40,103 nucleotides of DNA, taken from a virus. Positions 7,949 through 16,203 of this stretch are shown here, piece by piece (position 1 is the first letter of the stretch; every line of letters starts with the position of its first letter). The position numbers and the translations under genes were made by a program. The notes under the pieces are model-generated. The model saw only the letters and a list, made by a program, of their open reading frames with translations, did no database searches and was not told where the DNA came from. The DNA is taken from the IMG/VR virus record IMGVR_UViG_3300008266_000137, positions 1 to 40,103 of that record. The stretch is one strand, 5' to 3'.

Positions 7949-8329
7949 ATGAATGCGATTCTTCCCCCTGTTGGGTTTTATTCAATTAGCAACAGACCTG
8001 CCACAATTGCCAATTGGGAGGCTCGAACAGATCAGTATAGTGGCGCTGGAAACAGCGATCATTTGGATTCTTTGGCGGGCGTACAGGGAAAAAGACAATC
8101 AGCTCGCGGACCTGACCAAAAAGATTATCGAGACGGATACGCAGCAGTTAGAGCTAATGCGGCGCGTGGACCGCTTGCTGGAATCGCTGAAGCAATCCGG
8201 TGTGCGTTAGGGATCAGCAAGGATCGCGGGTTTATAGATTTCGTGGTTCACGAAAGGCAGCGGGTTTATGCCCACTGTGAAGCGGTAATCGGCAAACACT
8301 CAACTTCAGACAAAGGACAAACTACATGA
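7949..8329 (+). CDS. Possible overlapping-frame gene
   Basis: A 126-codon frame starts at an ATG five bases after AAGGA and ends in a TGA that overlaps the next ATG (ATGA at 8326). Its first two thirds share DNA, in another frame, with the membrane/coiled-coil gene at 7953. The segment after 8210 is the only candidate coding frame in an otherwise empty 115 bp, and its C-terminal part (FIDFVVHERQRVYAHCEAVIG) looks protein-like. No lipobox is present, so an Rz1-type spanin is not supported. Confidence 0.35.
   Translation: MNAILPPVGFYSISNRPATIANWEARTDQYSGAGNSDHLDSLAGVQGKRQSARGPDQKDYRDGYAAVRANAARGPLAGIAEAIRCALGISKDRGFIDFVVHERQRVYAHCEAVIGKHSTSDKGQTT
7953..8210 (+). CDS. Membrane-anchored coiled-coil protein (holin- or spanin-like)
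   Basis: The 85-residue product has one membrane segment (about residues 26-42, ISIVALETAIIWILW) followed by a charged helix with heptads to the C-terminus. This topology fits a small holin-like or inner-membrane spanin-like lysis protein. It shares a ribosome-binding site (AAGGA) with the overlapping ATG at 7949. It lies after the ejection proteins and before the exported fibre proteins, well away from the other holin-like gene at 26601. Confidence 0.6.
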   Translation: MRFFPLLGFIQLATDLPQLPIGRLEQISIVALETAIIWILWRAYREKDNQLADLTKKIIETDTQQLELMRRVDRLLESLKQSGVR

Positions 8330-8811
8330 GACACGTTTTTCAATGGTGCGTGGTTGCCATGACCCTTACGGGCGCGGCATTCGGGCAAGATTTATGGTTC
8401 ACCAGTTCAACAGGAGTAGTAGCACTGGCGGGCGCTGGCGCTACGGCTACGATCCAGCGGGGAAGCGGTACTTCCTCGCTGATTCAACTGCATGAAGCAA
8501 CCGTGTATTGCTCTGTGGCCTGCACGATCACGCAAAGCCAGAACGGTACAGCGGCAACGGCTACGGCTGGCAACGTGCGGGCGCTGAATCCCAACTTTAC
8601 AGCGGCTACGGCCACCTTCTGGACGGCATCAAACGTAGGCGCGGGTACGACCGTGGGTAGTCCCATTACGTGTACGGCGGCTTGCACCATCGTCATTGAT
8701 CTCTCAAAGATCAGCATTCCCCGGCAGTCGACCGCCTATAACTACTCGATCACGATCTCAAGCATTACCGGCGATTACAGCATCGGGTTCCTTCACAAGG
8801 AGAAGCAATGA
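8326..8811 (+). CDS. Exported Cys-containing protein with signal peptide
   Basis: The 161-residue protein begins with MRHVFQWCVVAMTLTG and a likely cleavage near AAFG-Q at residues 18-22, a Sec-type signal peptide. The mature part is Thr/Ala/Ser-rich with paired cysteines in CSVAC and CTAAC contexts, suggesting disulfides and folding outside the cytoplasm. It overlaps the next signal-peptide gene by four bases (ATGA). Virion proteins normally assemble in the cytoplasm, so this may be a secreted phage factor or host-derived module. Function unknown. Confidence 0.7.
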   Translation: MRHVFQWCVVAMTLTGAAFGQDLWFTSSTGVVALAGAGATATIQRGSGTSSLIQLHEATVYCSVACTITQSQNGTAATATAGNVRALNPNFTAATATFWTASNVGAGTTVGSPITCTAACTIVIDLSKISIPRQSTAYNYSITISSITGDYSIGFLHKEKQ

Positions 8812-10496
8812 GACATTTTACAATCCTTTTGGCGTTTGCGCTTGTCGCGTGGCCTCAGTCTCCTAAGCCTGGGGTGATCGTGCAGAACGGAACCGGCGGC
8901 GGGGGTTCTGGAACCGTGACCAGTGTAGCTACGGGCTGCGGCCTTAGCGGTGGCACTATCACCACAAGCGGCACCATCGTCTCGCGCTCGGTCGCCAATG
9001 CTCAGATTGGCACCACATACACTCTCGACGCTGGCGACTGCGGCAAGCTCGTCACGCTCAGCAATGGAAGCCCTGTCACGCTCACAGTCCCTGCGGCGGG
9101 CGGATCTTTCGTCGATGGTTGGTATGTCGATGTGCAGAACATCGGCGTGGGCACGGCAACCTGCTCGGGCGCTACCTGCACCCTGACCACGGGGCAAAGT
9201 GCTCGATTTGTCAGCACTGGTTCTACGTGGCGCGTGTTGTTAGGCGGCGGAACAACTGGCGGCACTGGATACGCCACGATTGAAGTGGGCGGCAGCGCAC
9301 AGACGCAACGCACCACGGTTAACTTCATCGCTGGCACTGGCGCAACGGTTGCTGGAGCGGATGCGGCACCTGATACCAACGTCACAATTTCAGCCGACAC
9401 CGCCGTCATGTTGTCTCGCGCCACCGGCCAAGGCGGCACCGATAACACCTGCATCCCCACCTCTGCAAGCGGAACCACCTTCACCTGCTCAATGGTCGGC
9501 AATGCGCTGACGGCGTACACCAACGGGATGCGGGTAATGTTCCGGCCTGACGTGACCCTTTCGGGAAGCCCAACGCTCAACATCAACACTCTAGGGGCGA
9601 AGAACCTCTACGCAGCGGACGGAACCACGGCGGCGACTGGTACGGCAGGCTTGAGCTACTGGCTTGTCTACAACTCCTCGCTCAACGGCGCTGCGGGCGG
9701 GTGGGTGTTCCCGGCTACTGGGGGCGGCGGCGTCTCCTCCGTCTCAGGCACCACCAACGAGATCACTAGCACAGGCGGCGCAACTCCCGTTCTGTCGCTG
9801 TCGAGCACGATGGATTTGACGAGTAAAACGGTTCGGGTGCCGAATAGCACCAGCCTTCCGGGTACGTGTACCGTTGGCGATTCCTACATGGATACCAATG
9901 CTACTTCCGGGGCGCGGTGGTTCCTGTGTGAGTCCACCAATACTTGGGTGGCACAGGGTGGTTCTGCTGGCTCGGCCCTTGATGGCATTACCTACACGCC
10001 GTTTGGAAGCATGAGTACCAGTACCGCTACAACTACAATGGTGAGCGCCAATATGGTTGTCTATCAGCAATTTCCTGTGTTTGCACCAGGAATGGTAGTC
10101 AATCGTTACAAGTTCTACACGACCGGGGCGGCACAAGGGAATATGGCAGTCGCTTTGTATGATTCGGGCTGCAACCTTATCGCTAATAGCACAGTTCAAT
10201 TTGCGTCGGCGGCTTCTAACGCTTCTTTGAGCGGAAATTTAAGTTCGCCGCTGACGCTAACTCCGGGTTTATATTTTGTTGCCTACACTAGCGATGTCAC
10301 AACAACCCGGCTATACGGCACGGCGGGAGACTTTGGCAATGATCCATACGATTCAAACGAATCAACATCTACTAGATCCGCGTTTAAGGGAGCCAATGCG
10401 TCAACGGGCACGACGCCATTGACGTTCCCGGCTACATGCGGAAACCGTAATCCTAACACCGGGGGAACCGCCCTATGGAACATGTCGTTTAGGTAA
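8808..10496 (+). CDS. Tail fibre-like protein with N-terminal signal peptide
   Basis: The 562-residue protein starts MRHFTILLAFALVAWPQ, which looks like a signal peptide, then passes to a Gly-rich linker and the segment GTVTSVATGCGLSGG, a repeat type very common in phage tail fibres. Further Gly/Thr/Ser beta-rich repeats follow, and the C-terminal 150 residues form a less repetitive, perhaps globular, domain. A receptor-binding fibre is the likely role. A signal peptide on a fibre is unexpected. It overlaps the upstream gene by four bases and ends two bases before the next ATG. Confidence 0.72.
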   Translation: MRHFTILLAFALVAWPQSPKPGVIVQNGTGGGGSGTVTSVATGCGLSGGTITTSGTIVSRSVANAQIGTTYTLDAGDCGKLVTLSNGSPVTLTVPAAGGSFVDGWYVDVQNIGVGTATCSGATCTLTTGQSARFVSTGSTWRVLLGGGTTGGTGYATIEVGGSAQTQRTTVNFIAGTGATVAGADAAPDTNVTISADTAVMLSRATGQGGTDNTCIPTSASGTTFTCSMVGNALTAYTNGMRVMFRPDVTLSGSPTLNINTLGAKNLYAADGTTAATGTAGLSYWLVYNSSLNGAAGGWVFPATGGGGVSSVSGTTNEITSTGGATPVLSLSSTMDLTSKTVRVPNSTSLPGTCTVGDSYMDTNATSGARWFLCESTNTWVAQGGSAGSALDGITYTPFGSMSTSTATTTMVSANMVVYQQFPVFAPGMVVNRYKFYTTGAAQGNMAVALYDSGCNLIANSTVQFASAASNASLSGNLSSPLTLTPGLYFVAYTSDVTTTRLYGTAGDFGNDPYDSNESTSTRSAFKGANASTGTTPLTFPATCGNRNPNTGGTALWNMSFR

Positions 10497-10498
10497 CC

Positions 10499-13400
10499 AT
10501 GAAAACACTACTCGCAATCCTCACGCTAGCTCTGTCCCTTCAAGCGGGGCAGAGCATCAGCCTTCAAAACTTCGGTGCGGCTCGCAATAACTTCCCCGCG
10601 CAGAACAAGGCAAATCCGTGGCGGCTGGAAATCTACGTTACGAACCTTGACTGCTCGGGGGCGCGTGAGATTTTTGACGAACCTGCCATCGGAATGCGCT
10701 TGCGCTGCCTTGGCGTTGCCGATGCAATAACGTTGAATACCAGCTATTGGAATACGGGCGAGTCTGGATCTTGTCAGCTAGCGCCGGGAGCGGATTTCTA
10801 TGTTAGAGTTCAGCGAGATCCAGCGGGGTCAATTCACTGTGAGTTCTGGAATACGAGTGGGGTGAGATTTTATAACGCCACTACTACATTTACAGGAACC
10901 ACTGGGGATACCTCGACGGGCCTCAGCATGGGCAATATCAGCGGCGCAGCGGGGGTAAACGCTACGGCAAATGTCGCGTTCTTCCGTCTGCATTCCACGT
11001 TGGTCCCGCTGAACTCTACGCCGCCAACGACCGTGGACAACACAGCCCGAATCATGGAGTGGAAGCTCGATGGCGGGCTGACGGACTCCAGCGGCAATGG
11101 CTACGACATCAGCACCACTAATGGATCGGCGGTCTACTCCAGTACGCCAAATCAGAACACCTATGCGCTTCCGCGAGTAAAGTCAACATCTTGGAGCGAT
11201 TGGACATCTTTGAGGGCGGGCCAGACTGAGACGCTGACCGGATCGGGCAGCTACTCACAGGCGGATGCTTCAAACACGGCAACGTGTTTTTGGCAGCAGT
11301 TGAGCGGCCCCAGCCAAGTGCTGTTCTCGGATCGCGCCACCTGCAATCCAACCATCAGCGGCACCGTGTTTGGGCCTTACAGATTCCAACTCACGGCAAC
11401 CGGAACCGATGGCAGCACAGGCACCAGCACAATTGACGTGGGCGCGGTGGCAACGGACAGCAATGGCGTAGTCATTCAGGGCAGCTCGGCGGCTGACGTG
11501 CTCTATGGGCCTATGATCGGCTTCGGCAAAAACGGGTGGGCCTACATGGATGATGCAGCACTGCGGGCGCTCACGATTCGCGGGGCGTCGGCTTATGCTT
11601 CGAGCTATTCAAAAGATTGGCTGAATTACAAGCAAGGCACGGTCGCGTACAAGGCCAATCCATTTGTTAGTAATCTCACCACTCTCTCAACGGGAATCAA
11701 CGCCACCGATACAAGCATTGTAGTGGCTTCCACGACAAACCTTAACTTGACCAGCTTCCCTACGATTATCCAGTTCGGTTACGGCGGCGAGCGCGTGTTG
11801 ATCTGCTCGGCGGCTGGAACCACGCTTACGGCATGCCCCGACGGGCGCGGGTGGGCAAATACTACAGCAGGGTCACGCTCCGTAGGCGCTGGCATCGTGC
11901 AGCCTATCGCGGTTGGCACCTCTACTGCATTCCTGGCTGATTACTGCTCAGGGCGCGTGGGGCCGTTTACAGGGACGGGCGCATATTCAACGGGCACAGT
12001 CTCGGCTACGGCTGGGTCTACGACACTCACGGGTAGCGGGACAACTTGGACAGGCAACGTATTCGCGGGGCAGGTTGTGCGATTCTCGGGCATCATCTCG
12101 GGTCAAGCGTTTGAGTTCATCACGACCGTGGGAAGCGTGGGCGGCAATACCTCCATTACCCTGTCTCGGGCGTACCCAGCAAGCGCAACGAATGTCAGCG
12201 GGGTTACCTATCAAATCTTCAACGCCAACGCATTTTTTACTCCTCGCTGGGATCGGCCCGACGCCACTAACGGCCACATTCGTTATTCGGAACCTGCTTG
12301 CATTTCTAATACTCAGGTAGTATTTGGTGGCGGGCTGGAGGCTTGGACAGGCAATCAGACGGGCCAGCAACACAGCATGAGCACTCAAAACTGGATGACG
12401 AGCGGCGGCAACGGCACACCTAACTTCTATGACGAGGTTGCGGCTCACTACGCCATGTATTTGCGCTCTGGCTCACAAGCGGCTCTGGATGCGGCAAGGT
12501 GGCTCGGAGATGTGTGGGCGTCATCACCGGAGTTCGATCAGGGTTGGGGGTTTGGCCCCGGCATCCCGCGCAACGTGGGGGCGCTGGGGATCTTAGCGTC
12601 GTGGCAATTGGACGGTCGGAACTGGAACTACGCTCTAAACAAGCTCGCCAAAAATGCACAAGCACGATTGACGGCGGCTGGAGCTAACTGCCAAAACGGG
12701 GATCTCCGAGAGGACGCCTACACATTTATGTGGTTGGCGATGGCGGCAAAATACGAGACAGACCCCACGGATAAAGCGGCGTTTGTGGCGTCTCTGGCTA
12801 CGCTCTTGACGAGAGAGCAGACCTGCCAAGATGCCAACGGATACTATCCCAGTTATAACTACTACAACTTCTTCACCCCAAACATCACGTTTACCAATGG
12901 GTCCACGGCTGGGACTGGCACGGGTATTCCCACGACTATCTGCGCGTCCGTGGCAACCGGAACAGCCACGGCCACCAATGGCAGCGCAACCATCACAGGC
13001 TCGGGACTCCCAGCTATCAGCGGCAATCAGTCGATCTCGATCAGCGGATTGCGTAGCGGTCAGCCTTACTCATGGCAAGGTCGGTGGAGTGGCAGCGGCT
13101 CAAGCATCACGCTTAGCGGCCTATGGGCGGGGACATCGGGTACGATTACGTGGATCACGCACAGCGACAACTATCACACGATGTTTAGCTCTGCGATCAA
13201 TGACGCGACCTTCAACACGGCCAATCCCTGCTATTGGAATAGCTCGACTTCGATCACGCTTGGGAAGCCGTGGGGCGGCGCTAATGGCTCATTCGGCCAC
13301 TATCGGGGCAACATCACAGGCGCTGGTGTTCAACCGTTTATGGCGGGAATTAAAGCGTTGGAATATCACTTCGCCGAGGAAGCCACCACGGGCGCAACTC

Positions 13401-14116
13401 AGACCTCGTATCAAACGCTAGCCGCTCAGATTGCGGGATGGATCAAGGACACTGGCTATGATCCGCGAACTAAAGGCCTCTACTATGGACGTGGGTTTGG
13501 CGCTTGCGAGGTTCCCGTTGATCCGCCCGGATTCAATCAGGCTAACTTCACAAGCTCCCCGGCGTTTGATTACTCGATCTCGGAGTGTCAGTGGGGATTT
13601 GGTCCGGGGGCGGTAGGCGCGGCACGGGCGCTCAATTCGGAGGCTCAGAACGCGCTCAGGATCATCTATGAGAGCAGCCCGACAGGGGCAAACCTGACGT
13701 TTGGAGACAACTTCTATGGTGGGCAATGGGGGGCTTCGGGATTTACGGCTGGAGGTCTTCCTACCGATGACGGATTTGCCAACGAGTATGCAACCAACGG
13801 GGCGCTCTCGGCTGGCAAGTGGTATGGCTTCCAGTTTGGCGTCGGAATGGCTCACCAGTGGCCCGCTGTGAGGTTGGGTGGCGTGGCTCCTGCGGATACG
13901 CGGACGGTGCGTTTGTCCTACGTTGCCCCTGCTGGCACCTCTGCCACCTCTGCGACCTATGTAGCGCCGTCTGGGGCATCCTCGACCGTCAGTTGCTCGG
14001 CTGGTACGTGCGCTCTTCCTACCGATTGGCGACAAGGGAACTACCTTTACCGCCTCACGCATACGGTAACGGGCGGGACGGCGGCGGGGGATCTGGTGCC
14101 GTTACGGGTGCAGTGA
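10499..14116 (+). CDS. Giant exported spike-like protein, probable polysaccharide depolymerase
   Basis: The 1,205-residue protein starts with a signal peptide (MKTLLAILTLALSLQA). Residues about 20-200 look like a LamG/concanavalin-type beta-sandwich (MEWKLDGGLTDSSGNGYD), then a PKD/Ig-like segment (about 235-320). From about residue 340 it alternates Gly/Thr-rich beta inserts with Trp-rich helical pairs (YDEVAAHYAMYLRSG, EDAYTFMWLAMAAKYE, ALEYHFAEE) as in six-hairpin (alpha/alpha) glycosidases and lyases. A C-terminal beta domain follows. I infer a glycan-degrading tailspike or secreted depolymerase; catalytic residues cannot be assigned by eye. It is the last gene of the late block and converges with the leftward operon, overlapping it by 15 bases. 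Confidence 0.68.
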   Translation: MKTLLAILTLALSLQAGQSISLQNFGAARNNFPAQNKANPWRLEIYVTNLDCSGAREIFDEPAIGMRLRCLGVADAITLNTSYWNTGESGSCQLAPGADFYVRVQRDPAGSIHCEFWNTSGVRFYNATTTFTGTTGDTSTGLSMGNISGAAGVNATANVAFFRLHSTLVPLNSTPPTTVDNTARIMEWKLDGGLTDSSGNGYDISTTNGSAVYSSTPNQNTYALPRVKSTSWSDWTSLRAGQTETLTGSGSYSQADASNTATCFWQQLSGPSQVLFSDRATCNPTISGTVFGPYRFQLTATGTDGSTGTSTIDVGAVATDSNGVVIQGSSAADVLYGPMIGFGKNGWAYMDDAALRALTIRGASAYASSYSKDWLNYKQGTVAYKANPFVSNLTTLSTGINATDTSIVVASTTNLNLTSFPTIIQFGYGGERVLICSAAGTTLTACPDGRGWANTTAGSRSVGAGIVQPIAVGTSTAFLADYCSGRVGPFTGTGAYSTGTVSATAGSTTLTGSGTTWTGNVFAGQVVRFSGIISGQAFEFITTVGSVGGNTSITLSRAYPASATNVSGVTYQIFNANAFFTPRWDRPDATNGHIRYSEPACISNTQVVFGGGLEAWTGNQTGQQHSMSTQNWMTSGGNGTPNFYDEVAAHYAMYLRSGSQAALDAARWLGDVWASSPEFDQGWGFGPGIPRNVGALGILASWQLDGRNWNYALNKLAKNAQARLTAAGANCQNGDLREDAYTFMWLAMAAKYETDPTDKAAFVASLATLLTREQTCQDANGYYPSYNYYNFFTPNITFTNGSTAGTGTGIPTTICASVATGTATATNGSATITGSGLPAISGNQSISISGLRSGQPYSWQGRWSGSGSSITLSGLWAGTSGTITWITHSDNYHTMFSSAINDATFNTANPCYWNSSTSITLGKPWGGANGSFGHYRGNITGAGVQPFMAGIKALEYHFAEEATTGATQTSYQTLAAQIAGWIKDTGYDPRTKGLYYGRGFGACEVPVDPPGFNQANFTSSPAFDYSISECQWGFGPGAVGAARALNSEAQNALRIIYESSPTGANLTFGDNFYGGQWGASGFTAGGLPTDDGFANEYATNGALSAGKWYGFQFGVGMAHQWPAVRLGGVAPADTRTVRLSYVAPAGTSATSATYVAPSGASSTVSCSAGTCALPTDWRQGNYLYRLTHTVTGGTAAGDLVPLRVQ

Positions 14117-14251
14117 TTGCTTAGCGGCGCGGCAAGTGGCAACGACGCCAACTGCCATAAGCGGCAGAGCGTAGCTGTAGATGGCAAGCTCTAGCAGCAC
14201 GATCCCGGCGCTAAGGGCGAAGATTCCCAAAATCATTCCGGTGGTTTTCAT
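14102..14251 (-). CDS. Small membrane protein
   Basis: A 49-codon gene: MKTTGMILGIFALSAG opens a nearly continuous hydrophobic stretch of about 38 residues, enough for one or two membrane spans, followed by a short basic tail. A purine-rich AAGGA site lies upstream. Its ATG overlaps the stop of the preceding leftward gene (ATGA), and its 3' end overlaps the 3' end of the spike gene on the other strand. It is the last gene of the leftward operon. Confidence 0.65.
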   Translation of the reverse strand: MKTTGMILGIFALSAGIVLLELAIYSYALPLMAVGVVATCRAAKQSLHP

Positions 14252-14400
14252 TGTTCTTTTCCTTTTCTTCTCCGATACGCTGCTCTACCCTTGGCTAGCT
14301 CCCGCTCCCTAAACTCCGGGTCGCTGTGATATCGCCTCAGCCACCATTCCCGCTTCCACTTCCGCATGGATAACTGGCGGCGGGCTTGGGCGGGGGTCAT
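14248..14400 (-). CDS. Small basic protein
   Basis: A 50-codon gene giving an Arg/Lys/Trp-rich product with WKREWWLRRY and DPEFRERELAKGR. This composition resembles small nucleic-acid-associated phage proteins. Four-base ATGA overlaps join it to both neighbours, which is the main support for it being real. No function is known. Confidence 0.65.
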   Translation of the reverse strand: MTPAQARRQLSMRKWKREWWLRRYHSDPEFRERELAKGRAAYRRRKGKEQ

Positions 14401-14588
14401 AATCCAGCCTCAACAATCTCTGCATCCTTCATGTCTCGCTGCCATGTACGTAGCAAGCGATATTCAGAGTATGGCCATCTCGCTTCTCGGTATGCGACGG
14501 TTTTTGGCCAGCGAAAAGTGACGAGAAATAGCTTTGGCCCGAGCCTTAAGCGGTCTCCGTTTTGCGGATCAATGCGCGGATCTCTCAT
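14397..14588 (-). CDS. Hypothetical protein
   Basis: The 63-residue product is unrecognised; it is basic and aromatic in the middle (FLVTFRWPKTVAYREARWPYSEYR). It shares ATGA overlaps with the genes before and after it in the leftward operon. No motif or membrane segment is seen. Confidence 0.6.
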   Translation of the reverse strand: MRDPRIDPQNGDRLRLGPKLFLVTFRWPKTVAYREARWPYSEYRLLRTWQRDMKDAEIVEAGL

Positions 14589-14842
14589 CCCTTCCCCTCC
14601 CTCTCCACCGCATCAGCCAGCCTGATCGTAGCCTTGCAATGCTCGATAGCTTCCTCGCGGCTGGCGAATGTGCGCTTATCCCAAATCGTGTTGTGGCCGC
14701 TGCCGTACCAATACCAGCCGTCCGCAGAAGGTGCGACGGTGGCGACCTTTTCGCCATCCGCAAAGACATCTCGAATGGATCGGTCTTGCGTCATACTTGC
14801 CAGTCCTCCAAATGGTGGCTGCTTGCGAATGGTAATTCTCAT
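14585..14842 (-). CDS. Hypothetical protein
   Basis: The 85-residue product begins MRITIRKQPPFGG and contains a compact segment with VATVAPSADGWYWYG and a C-terminal helix (SREEAIEHCKATIRLADAV). The start at 14842 is chosen because it overlaps the upstream nuclease stop (ATGA); a longer frame to 14923 would overlap that gene. The WYWYG strand plus helix resembles small phage proteins of unknown function. Confidence 0.65.
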   Translation of the reverse strand: MRITIRKQPPFGGLASMTQDRSIRDVFADGEKVATVAPSADGWYWYGSGHNTIWDKRTFASREEAIEHCKATIRLADAVEREGKG

Positions 14843-15141
14843 GCTCCGCTCCATTTCTCTGCTGCCATCACGATTGCCTCGGCCTCCTGCGGCGTATGTG
14901 CTACCGCTACCTGGCCCTTCCATTTCTTGTGAAACTCCACCTGCGAATCACGCAAGGCGCGGCCCTTTGGCGACTTCGCGGGATTCTTGACCTCGATCAG
15001 CACATTGACGGCGCGGCGGCCTACGAGGAGATCAGGGATACCCTTCCCAGCGCTGGCTAGCGATTGCACAGAGCATCCGATAGCCTCAAGGTGTGCGACG
15101 ATTGCGCGGTGGTTGGCGTCGATGTTTGCGGCGCGTCTCAT
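14839..15141 (-). CDS. VRR-NUC-type PD-(D/E)xK nuclease
   Basis: The 100-residue protein has a complete small nuclease core: Gly-Ile-Pro-Asp at residues 34-37, Glu50-Val-Lys52, and Gln67 in a SQVEFH helix. This is the arrangement of VRR-NUC nucleases, which cut structured DNA such as flaps or Holliday junctions. It probably processes recombination or packaging intermediates along with the RecT-like protein and SSB upstream in the same operon. The start at 15141 overlaps the preceding stop by four bases; an in-frame start at 15192 would overlap that gene much more. Confidence 0.82.
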   Translation of the reverse strand: MRRAANIDANHRAIVAHLEAIGCSVQSLASAGKGIPDLLVGRRAVNVLIEVKNPAKSPKGRALRDSQVEFHKKWKGQVAVAHTPQEAEAIVMAAEKWSGA

Positions 15142-15416
15142 GCTTCCCCTTCTTTCTGCCGCTGTGCGGCGATTGCTGCTAATTCCGCGCAAACTCCCAT
15201 TGCCTCGGCCTTGAAAAGCACGTTCGGCATTCGGTTGTGCGCCTTGTCGATATATTCGACGGCATCTTTCAGCGCCCCCTCCAGTTCCGCGATGCGGCGG
15301 CGGGCGTCCCTCAGGTCTTCAGCAAGATCTATGACGCTCAGTTGATCCTGTATGTACTGCCCTTTCAACACAAGCGCCGTTTCCAGTACCCGATCAGCGA
15401 CCCTCGGCTTATCCAC
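15138..15416 (-). CDS. Helical hypothetical protein, GTG start
   Basis: The 92-residue product is mostly helical with a heptad-like middle (LAEDLRDARRRIAELEGAL). I place the start at a GTG at 15416, seven bases after a strong GGGAGG ribosome-binding site and overlapping the end of the upstream gene; an ATG at 15455 lies deeper inside that gene. Its stop overlaps the nuclease start. Function unknown. Confidence 0.65.
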   Translation of the reverse strand: MDKPRVADRVLETALVLKGQYIQDQLSVIDLAEDLRDARRRIAELEGALKDAVEYIDKAHNRMPNVLFKAEAMGVCAELAAIAAQRQKEGEA

Positions 15417-15807
15417 GGTCGGCCTCCCGCTCTGTTGCAATCTGCCAAACGTCAATCATGGCGGCATTCAGCAGCGAAACGTCTTCCTCGTTGTAATTCA
15501 TCATGTTGAGTTCTTGGGCACATTTCAAAGCCTCAATGACACGATCCAAGCGGGCCGCCTTCTCCGCGTTCTCCACTGCCTGCCGTGCGGCTTGGGGGAT
15601 GGTGAGGGCGAGTGCGGCTTCGGCCTTTTCGCGGTCGGCAATAGCTTGCTGAATGCGTTCTTTGTCGGTTCCTGCGTTCGGCTGCATCCATTGCTCCAGC
15701 GCCTCCCGCAGCACCCGCACCTGCGCCGCAAGCTCGTCGCGCTCCCGCTCGGCCCGCTGGAGCTTCTCGGTGAGCGCCAGTGTCTCGGTGAGGTTCAATC
15801 CGTTCAT
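15409..15807 (-). CDS. Coiled-coil hypothetical protein
   Basis: The 132-residue protein is predicted from its heptads to be largely coiled coil at residues 8-45 and 52-90, followed by a short less regular C-terminus. An AGAGG ribosome-binding site precedes the ATG, which overlaps the stop of a small membrane protein gene. It resembles the small coiled-coil accessory proteins common in phage early operons. Function unknown. Confidence 0.68.
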   Translation of the reverse strand: MNGLNLTETLALTEKLQRAERERDELAAQVRVLREALEQWMQPNAGTDKERIQQAIADREKAEAALALTIPQAARQAVENAEKAARLDRVIEALKCAQELNMMNYNEEDVSLLNAAMIDVWQIATEREADRG

Positions 15808-15983
15808 GCCGAAACCTCTGATTGGTGTTGCGCCTTAATAGCTTCGGCGGCTTGCCGTCCTGCCTCCAGATAATGCACCCGCATCGACAGCCGCATGATG
15901 CACCAGCGCAGCGCCTCGGGTGATTGGTAGGTGGCGACTGCGGCAAGTGCCAGCAGCGCAAAGAACAGTATCAGAATGTCCAT
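15804..15983 (-). CDS. Small single-span membrane protein
   Basis: A 59-residue product: MDILILFFALLALAAVATY is an N-terminal membrane helix, followed by an amphipathic basic tail. A strong AGGAG site lies about eight bases upstream of the ATG. Its stop overlaps the next ATG (ATGA). It may be an early-expressed membrane effector, but no family is recognised. Confidence 0.68.
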   Translation of the reverse strand: MDILILFFALLALAAVATYQSPEALRWCIMRLSMRVHYLEAGRQAAEAIKAQHQSEVSA

Positions 15984-16141
15984 AGCCTCAACTCCTGTGT
16001 AATCTTGTGGCGGACTTTCACCGCCTGTCCTGTCCCCTTCGTGGTAAAGTATGCAAACCCATCCCGGCGATCAGGTCTATCATTCCCCCGAATGATGCCT
16101 ATTTCTGTTTGCGGCGATCTGGAAGGATGCCGTAATACCAT
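15971..16141 (-). CDS. Possible small gene overlapping two neighbours
   Basis: A 56-codon frame beginning MVLRHPSRSP starts inside the preceding 31-codon gene and ends 13 bases inside the next. It fills a gap between them that would otherwise be noncoding and reads like protein (DGFAYFTTKGTGQAVKVRH). A GGAG lies only three bases before the ATG, which is close. Support is moderate and rests on gap-filling. Confidence 0.4.
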   Translation of the reverse strand: MVLRHPSRSPQTEIGIIRGNDRPDRRDGFAYFTTKGTGQAVKVRHKITQELRLWTF

Positions 16142-16194
16142 GCGCTCCAAAGCAGTAGCGCGACAATCACTAGAACGTGTCCTGTGTAGTCCAT
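16099..16194 (-). CDS. Micro-membrane protein, 31 residues
   Basis: A 31-codon gene with AGGAGA six bases before the ATG. The product MDYTGHVLVIVALLLWSAW... is a single membrane helix with a short basic tail (PDRRKQK). The good ribosome-binding site and its position directly after SSB support it. Function unknown. Confidence 0.55.
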   Translation of the reverse strand: MDYTGHVLVIVALLLWSAWYYGILPDRRKQK

Positions 16195-16203
16195 AAGAGT
16201 CTC

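Noticed and set aside
7743-7952. 69-codon rightward frame opposite the small membrane gene
   Set aside because: The product has no domain pattern, while the opposite strand gives a convincing membrane protein with a ribosome-binding site.
13418-14062. 214-codon leftward frame inside the spike gene
   Set aside because: Arg/Ser-rich shadow frame; the spike frame continues through it with recognisable domain patterns.
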